The notes under the pieces: generated by a model
Databases searched by the model: none
What the model was told of the DNA's origin: nothing
What the model saw: the letters and a program-made list of their open reading frames with translations, nothing else
Program-made: the position numbers and the translations under genes
Shown: positions 61,042 through 64,000 of the stretch, one piece after another
Layout: every line of letters begins with the position of its first letter
Position numbering within the stretch: the first letter of the stretch is position 1
From: PSRF01 sp051000815
Lineage (GTDB): Bacteria > Acidobacteriota > Blastocatellia > Pyrinomonadales > Pyrinomonadaceae
Assembly (NCBI GenBank): GCA_051000815.1
Contig: JBPCNX010000082.1
Location: forward strand, 1 to 64,000
Length of the DNA: 64,000 nucleotides
Reading direction: 5' to 3'

Positions 61042-61704
61042 GTGAACCCTGAACTAAAACACCAACCAAGAAAAATCATCGCCGCCTTAAAACGCGCTTA
61101 TCCCGACGCAAAGTGTTCGCTCAATCATGGGAACGCGTTTGAATTGCTGATCGCCACGATCCTGTCCGCGCAGTGCACCGATGAACGCGTTAACATCGTG
61201 ACCGCCGATCTTTTCCGCAAGTATCGTAAGCCGGCGGACTACCTCAAGGTGGGGCCAACAACTTTGCAAAAGGACATCCGCACCACGGGTTTCTTTCGGA
61301 ACAAGACGAAGTCGATTCAAGGCACAGCCAAAATGCTTACTGAAAAGTATTCCGGACGCGTACCCGAGTCGATGGATGAGTTGCTTGAACTGCCGGGTGT
61401 GGCGCGAAAAACCGCGAACGTAGTCCTCGGTAATGCGTTTGGGGTTTTTTCGGGGGTTGTAGTTGACACGCACGTAACGCGACTTTCAAGACGTCTCGGG
61501 CTGACAAAAGAAAAGCACGCGGAGAAAATCGAAAACGATCTGGTTGCAATTGTGCCGAAGAAAGACTGGGTCATCTTCTCGCATCTGCTGATTGCGCATG
61601 GCCGGAAGATTTGCAAAGCACGCAGCCCGCTGTGCGCTGAGTGCGTGGTGGAAAAGTATTGCCCGTCGTCATATCTTAAGACGGGAGTGACGCCGCCGAG
61701 CTGA
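61042..61704 (+). CDS. nth: Endonuclease III
   Basis: This 220-residue DNA glycosylase/AP lyase removes oxidised pyrimidines in base-excision repair. The helix-hairpin-helix motif LPGVARKTANVV supplies the catalytic lysine K123, and VDTHVTR the catalytic aspartate D142. The C-terminal Fe-S cluster cysteines are C191, C198, C201 and C207 (C-x6-C-x2-C-x5-C). GTG 61042 is the start, since GGAG lies five bases before it and the family begins about there; the frame upstream overlaps the MFS gene without homology. Confidence 0.95.
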   Translation: MNPELKHQPRKIIAALKRAYPDAKCSLNHGNAFELLIATILSAQCTDERVNIVTADLFRKYRKPADYLKVGPTTLQKDIRTTGFFRNKTKSIQGTAKMLTEKYSGRVPESMDELLELPGVARKTANVVLGNAFGVFSGVVVDTHVTRLSRRLGLTKEKHAEKIENDLVAIVPKKDWVIFSHLLIAHGRKICKARSPLCAECVVEKYCPSSYLKTGVTPPS

Positions 61705-61722
61705 ACTTTGGTCAACGCGGAG

Positions 61723-61869
61723 GTACCACTCAATGTCAGAACCGGAAGCGGTAGCGACCGGGTCCATTCGCTCGATTGTCCGCTAACAACCAGTCCAGGT
61801 TCCTTTCCACTTGAATGCTCCGCTACCAACCCGTTCGCTACCGCTCCGGTTCTGACATTGAGTGGTAAC
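61723..61869. repeat. REP-like palindrome, copy 2 (GTCAGAACCGG / AGCGGTAGCGACCGGG)
   Basis: The left arm (61723-61763) contains ACCACTCAATGTCAGAACCG then GAAGCGGTAGCGACCGGGT. The right arm (61830-61869) is its near-complete inverse, ACCCGTTCGCTACCGCTCCG then GTTCTGACATTGAGTGGT. The stem is about 40 bp with a few mismatches around a 66-base spacer. The core is shared with copy 1 at 33018-33144. It sits in the nth-metallopeptidase gap. Confidence 0.88.
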
Positions 61870-62111
61870 GATCCTCACGACCCAAACTGAACCAGTACCC
61901 GATTCTAAACCCCGCTGGCACATATCAGCGAAGGCCGTTACAATGACGACGTTCCTTTCATCCTGAATCACATCGCCGCCCGTTTGTTGAGGACGTCTTG
62001 CCTTAGAATGCCGGTTTTCCTGAGTAATTTCACATCTTCACGCCAAAGTGAGTTTCAAAACGCGGTGTCATCCCATGGCACTGAGGCCTTATCTGCGAGA
62101 GGGGATGCGGC
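61870..62111. other. Intergenic region upstream of the metallopeptidase
   Basis: About 240 bases between the REP-like palindrome and the metallopeptidase start. No gene, RNA or convincing promoter is recognised, though the promoter of the metallopeptidase/ATP-grasp pair probably lies here. Confidence 0.45.
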
Positions 62112-63131
62112 GTGAGCTATCGTTTTCCCTGGTATCAACTCACAGACGAGCATTTGCTCGACATGCGGATCGGGGACCTTCAGATCAAAATTAAAGGGTC
62201 CTTCCTCGAGCCACACATCAAGCGTCTCTATAGTGAGCTGAACGAACGCGGGGTTCGCTTTAAACCTCACGTTTGGTTATCCGAAGAGTGGTTTTCACCC
62301 GACGGTGTTCCTGGCATTGCCATACCCTTCTATCTGGCTCATCCCCGGCTAATCAAACTTGAGCGCAAACAAATGCTTGAAGTGGAAGGCGGGACGGATC
62401 CGGAGTGCATGAGAATCCTGCGCCACGAAGCAGGGCACGCACTCGATACCGCCTTCCGCATGCACTTCAAGCGTCAATGGCGGGAGTTGTTCGGTTCCTT
62501 TGCGCGGCCGTATCCGGACTTCTATAAACCAAAACCTAAAAGTCGCAACTATGTCCTCCACCTGCCGGCATGGTATGCCCAGGCACATCCGGCGGAAGAC
62601 TTCGCAGAAACGTTTGCCGTCTGGCTCACGCCACGATCACGCTGGCGCAGGCGTTATAAAGGATGGCCGGCTTTGCGCAAGCTTGAATACATCGATGAAG
62701 TAATGAACGAACTGGCGGGAAGCAAACCACGGAACCGTCTTAGAACGAAGGTTGAACCGCTTTCTGCTTTGAAAATCACGCTGCGCGAACATTATCGACG
62801 TAAACGCGAAAAGTATGACTTTGATTGGCCTGCAGTCTACGATCGAGATCTGAAACGAATCTTCTCTGAAGATCCTCGCGACACGGGCAAGCTCAGTGCG
62901 GCAACATTTCTACGGAGTGTGCGGCGTGAGGTGCGACAGATAGTCGCCGAGGGCACCGGCGTCCACCAATATACGATCGATCATGTGCTCGCAAACATGA
63001 TTGACCGTTGCAAAGATTTGAGGTTACGTGTCACGAGCCCTCCTCGCGAAGCGCGCCGGCGCGTCATGATTGTATTGACAGTTCAGGTAATGAACGTGCT
63101 TCATTCAGGTTATCATCGCATCGCCGTATGA
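62112..63131 (+). CDS. HExxH putative zinc metallopeptidase
   Basis: This 339-residue soluble protein has the zinc motif HEAGH (H105, E106, H109). A downstream acidic segment, AEDFAETFAVWL (E162, E166), can supply the third ligand, as in the putative zinc-binding metallopeptidases of the gluzincin clan. The region before the motif (FYLAHPRLIKLERKQMLEVE) fits this type. The C-terminal 130 residues are helical and basic and contain a further His-rich piece (GVHQYTIDHVLANM). No signal peptide is seen, so it is cytoplasmic. GTG 62112 is the only start. Its stop overlaps the ATP-grasp ATG by four bases (ATGA), so the two are coupled; a joint role in peptide processing or ligation is inferred. Confidence 0.78.
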   Translation: MSYRFPWYQLTDEHLLDMRIGDLQIKIKGSFLEPHIKRLYSELNERGVRFKPHVWLSEEWFSPDGVPGIAIPFYLAHPRLIKLERKQMLEVEGGTDPECMRILRHEAGHALDTAFRMHFKRQWRELFGSFARPYPDFYKPKPKSRNYVLHLPAWYAQAHPAEDFAETFAVWLTPRSRWRRRYKGWPALRKLEYIDEVMNELAGSKPRNRLRTKVEPLSALKITLREHYRRKREKYDFDWPAVYDRDLKRIFSEDPRDTGKLSAATFLRSVRREVRQIVAEGTGVHQYTIDHVLANMIDRCKDLRLRVTSPPREARRRVMIVLTVQVMNVLHSGYHRIAV

Positions 63132-64000
63132 CCTTCGAACCCAAAAAGAAGCTGCGCATAATCGTCCTCGTCCATCAGGATCTGGTCCCGCCTGATTCAC
63201 TCGACGGCTTGAGCGACAAGGAAATAATTGAAGTCAAGACGGAATACGACGTCATTTCTACTTTGAAGAAGATGGGCCATGAGGTCTATCCGATTGGTCT
63301 GTATAACCAATTGAATGTGATTGGCAACGCCTTGATGGAATACAAACCCCACGTGGCCTTCAATCTACTGGAAGAGTTTCACGGTTACCCACTTTACGAT
63401 CAGCACGTCGTAAGCTATCTGGAACTGATGAAGCAGGCTTATACGGGTTGCAACCCGCGTGGTCTGACTATGGCCCATGATAAGGCGCTGACCAAGATGA
63501 TCCTTGCCTATCACAGGATTCAGGTGCCGGGCTTTGCGGTGTTTCCGCTGAACCGAAAAGTGCGGCGTCCGAAGCGGTTGAAGTTTCCTTTGCTGGTCAA
63601 GTCAATCAGCGAAGAGGGGTCGGTGGGTATAGCCCAGGCTTCGATTGTTCATGACGACGACAAGCTGACGCAGCGAGTGGAGTTTATTCATCGCCAGAAC
63701 AAGACCGCCGCCATTGCCGAACAGTACATCAAGGGGCGCGAAATCTATGTCGGCCTCATCGGAAACCAGAATATTCAAACCTATTCGCCCTGGGAGTTGG
63801 TGATGGAGAAACTGCCGGAGGGCGCGGAAAACATCGCGACGCTGAAAGTAAAGTGGGATCCGGCTTATCAGGAAAAAGTGGGACTCGCGACGCGAGCTGC
63901 CGAACTCACCCCGGAGCAGCACAAGGCGCTCGAACGTCTTTCCAAACGCATTTACCGCTATCTCTTTCTCAGCGGCTATGCCCGCCTCGACTATCGCATG
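63128..64000 (+). CDS. D-Ala-D-Ala ligase-like ATP-grasp protein (cut by window edge)
   Basis: This partial gene encodes at least 291 residues and remains open to the last base. The first 100 residues form a Ddl-like pre-ATP-grasp fold (KLRIIVLVHQDLVPPDSLDG; HVAFNLLEEFHGYPLYDQ). ATP-grasp features follow: TGCNPRGLTMAHDKALTKMI, PLLVKSISEEGSVGIAQ (nucleotide-binding lysine and loop) and EQYIKGREIYVGLIG. The family joins a carboxylate to an amino group at the cost of ATP. The substrate is unknown: the overlap with the metallopeptidase argues for a peptide-type product rather than for housekeeping cell-wall Ddl. The ATG overlaps the previous stop (ATGA). Confidence 0.82.
   Translation, partial: MTFEPKKKLRIIVLVHQDLVPPDSLDGLSDKEIIEVKTEYDVISTLKKMGHEVYPIGLYNQLNVIGNALMEYKPHVAFNLLEEFHGYPLYDQHVVSYLELMKQAYTGCNPRGLTMAHDKALTKMILAYHRIQVPGFAVFPLNRKVRRPKRLKFPLLVKSISEEGSVGIAQASIVHDDDKLTQRVEFIHRQNKTAAIAEQYIKGREIYVGLIGNQNIQTYSPWELVMEKLPEGAENIATLKVKWDPAYQEKVGLATRAAELTPEQHKALERLSKRIYRYLFLSGYARLDYRM

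Noticed and set aside
61783..61971. Minus-strand open frame of 62 codons
   Set aside because: It is encoded mainly by the REP-like palindrome.
1..64000. tRNA genes, CRISPR arrays, insertion sequences, prophage
   Set aside because: Looking for T-loop GTTCGA contexts, regularly spaced direct repeats, transposase motifs and phage genes gave nothing convincing.

Overview
The window looks like a chromosomal segment of a free-living, moderately GC-rich bacterium, most likely an Acidobacteriota of the Blastocatellia type. This is inferred from the gene mix, not from a marker gene: bacillithiol genes (bshA, bshB1), zinc-ribbon/FHA kinases, a TPR plus Fis-type regulator, PATAN-type DUF4388, GNGxID calcium-loop proteins, a very large cyclic beta-glucan synthase, and many short palindromic repeats between genes. 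I see no tRNA, rRNA, CRISPR array, insertion sequence or prophage.

Layout. 0.1-5.2 kb: a minus-strand MacAB-type exporter (adaptor, ATPase, two permeases). 5.7-10.4 kb: a plus-strand phospho-signalling cluster (zinc-ribbon FHA protein, Ser/Thr kinase, RDD membrane protein, FHA-GAF-PP2C phosphatase). 10.4-18.1 kb: bshB1, two tandem exported repeat-rich paralogues of unknown function, an Nfu-type Fe-S carrier, a candidate orphan small RNA, and bshA. 18.3-29.5 kb: selB, small membrane proteins, a GH5 glycosidase, a GT39-type glycosyltransferase, a radical SAM/SPASM protein, an HXXEE protein, and an amino acid permease translationally coupled to an aminotransferase. 29.7-33.6 kb: a SCO1-type protein with two companions, hemB, a thioesterase and a small exported protein. 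34.3-40.2 kb: an M14 carboxypeptidase, a frameshifted cysteine-rich calcium-loop gene and two paralogous membrane-anchored proteins with a shared leader. 40.6-44.7 kb: MOSC protein, YdeP-type molybdopterin oxidoreductase, free methionine-R-sulfoxide reductase and pirin.

44.9-59.7 kb: a small exported proline-rich peptide divergent from a TPR/Fis regulator, then a four-hairpin RNA ending in a terminator, a DUF4388 protein, a PilZ protein, the 2949-residue cyclic beta-glucan synthase, and a PAS-GGDEF diguanylate cyclase. The last four suggest c-di-GMP control of surface glucan. 59.8-64 kb: an MFS transporter, nth, and a HExxH metallopeptidase translationally coupled to an ATP-grasp ligase that runs off the end.

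The most unusual signals are not genes. The first is a set of intergenic palindromes whose arms are tandem 7-base units; the unit sequence differs from locus to locus while the two arms at a locus remain complementary. The second is two candidate structured RNAs with intrinsic terminators (16.8 kb and 46.8-47.0 kb). The third is the exported-peptide/TPR-regulator pair beside the larger RNA.
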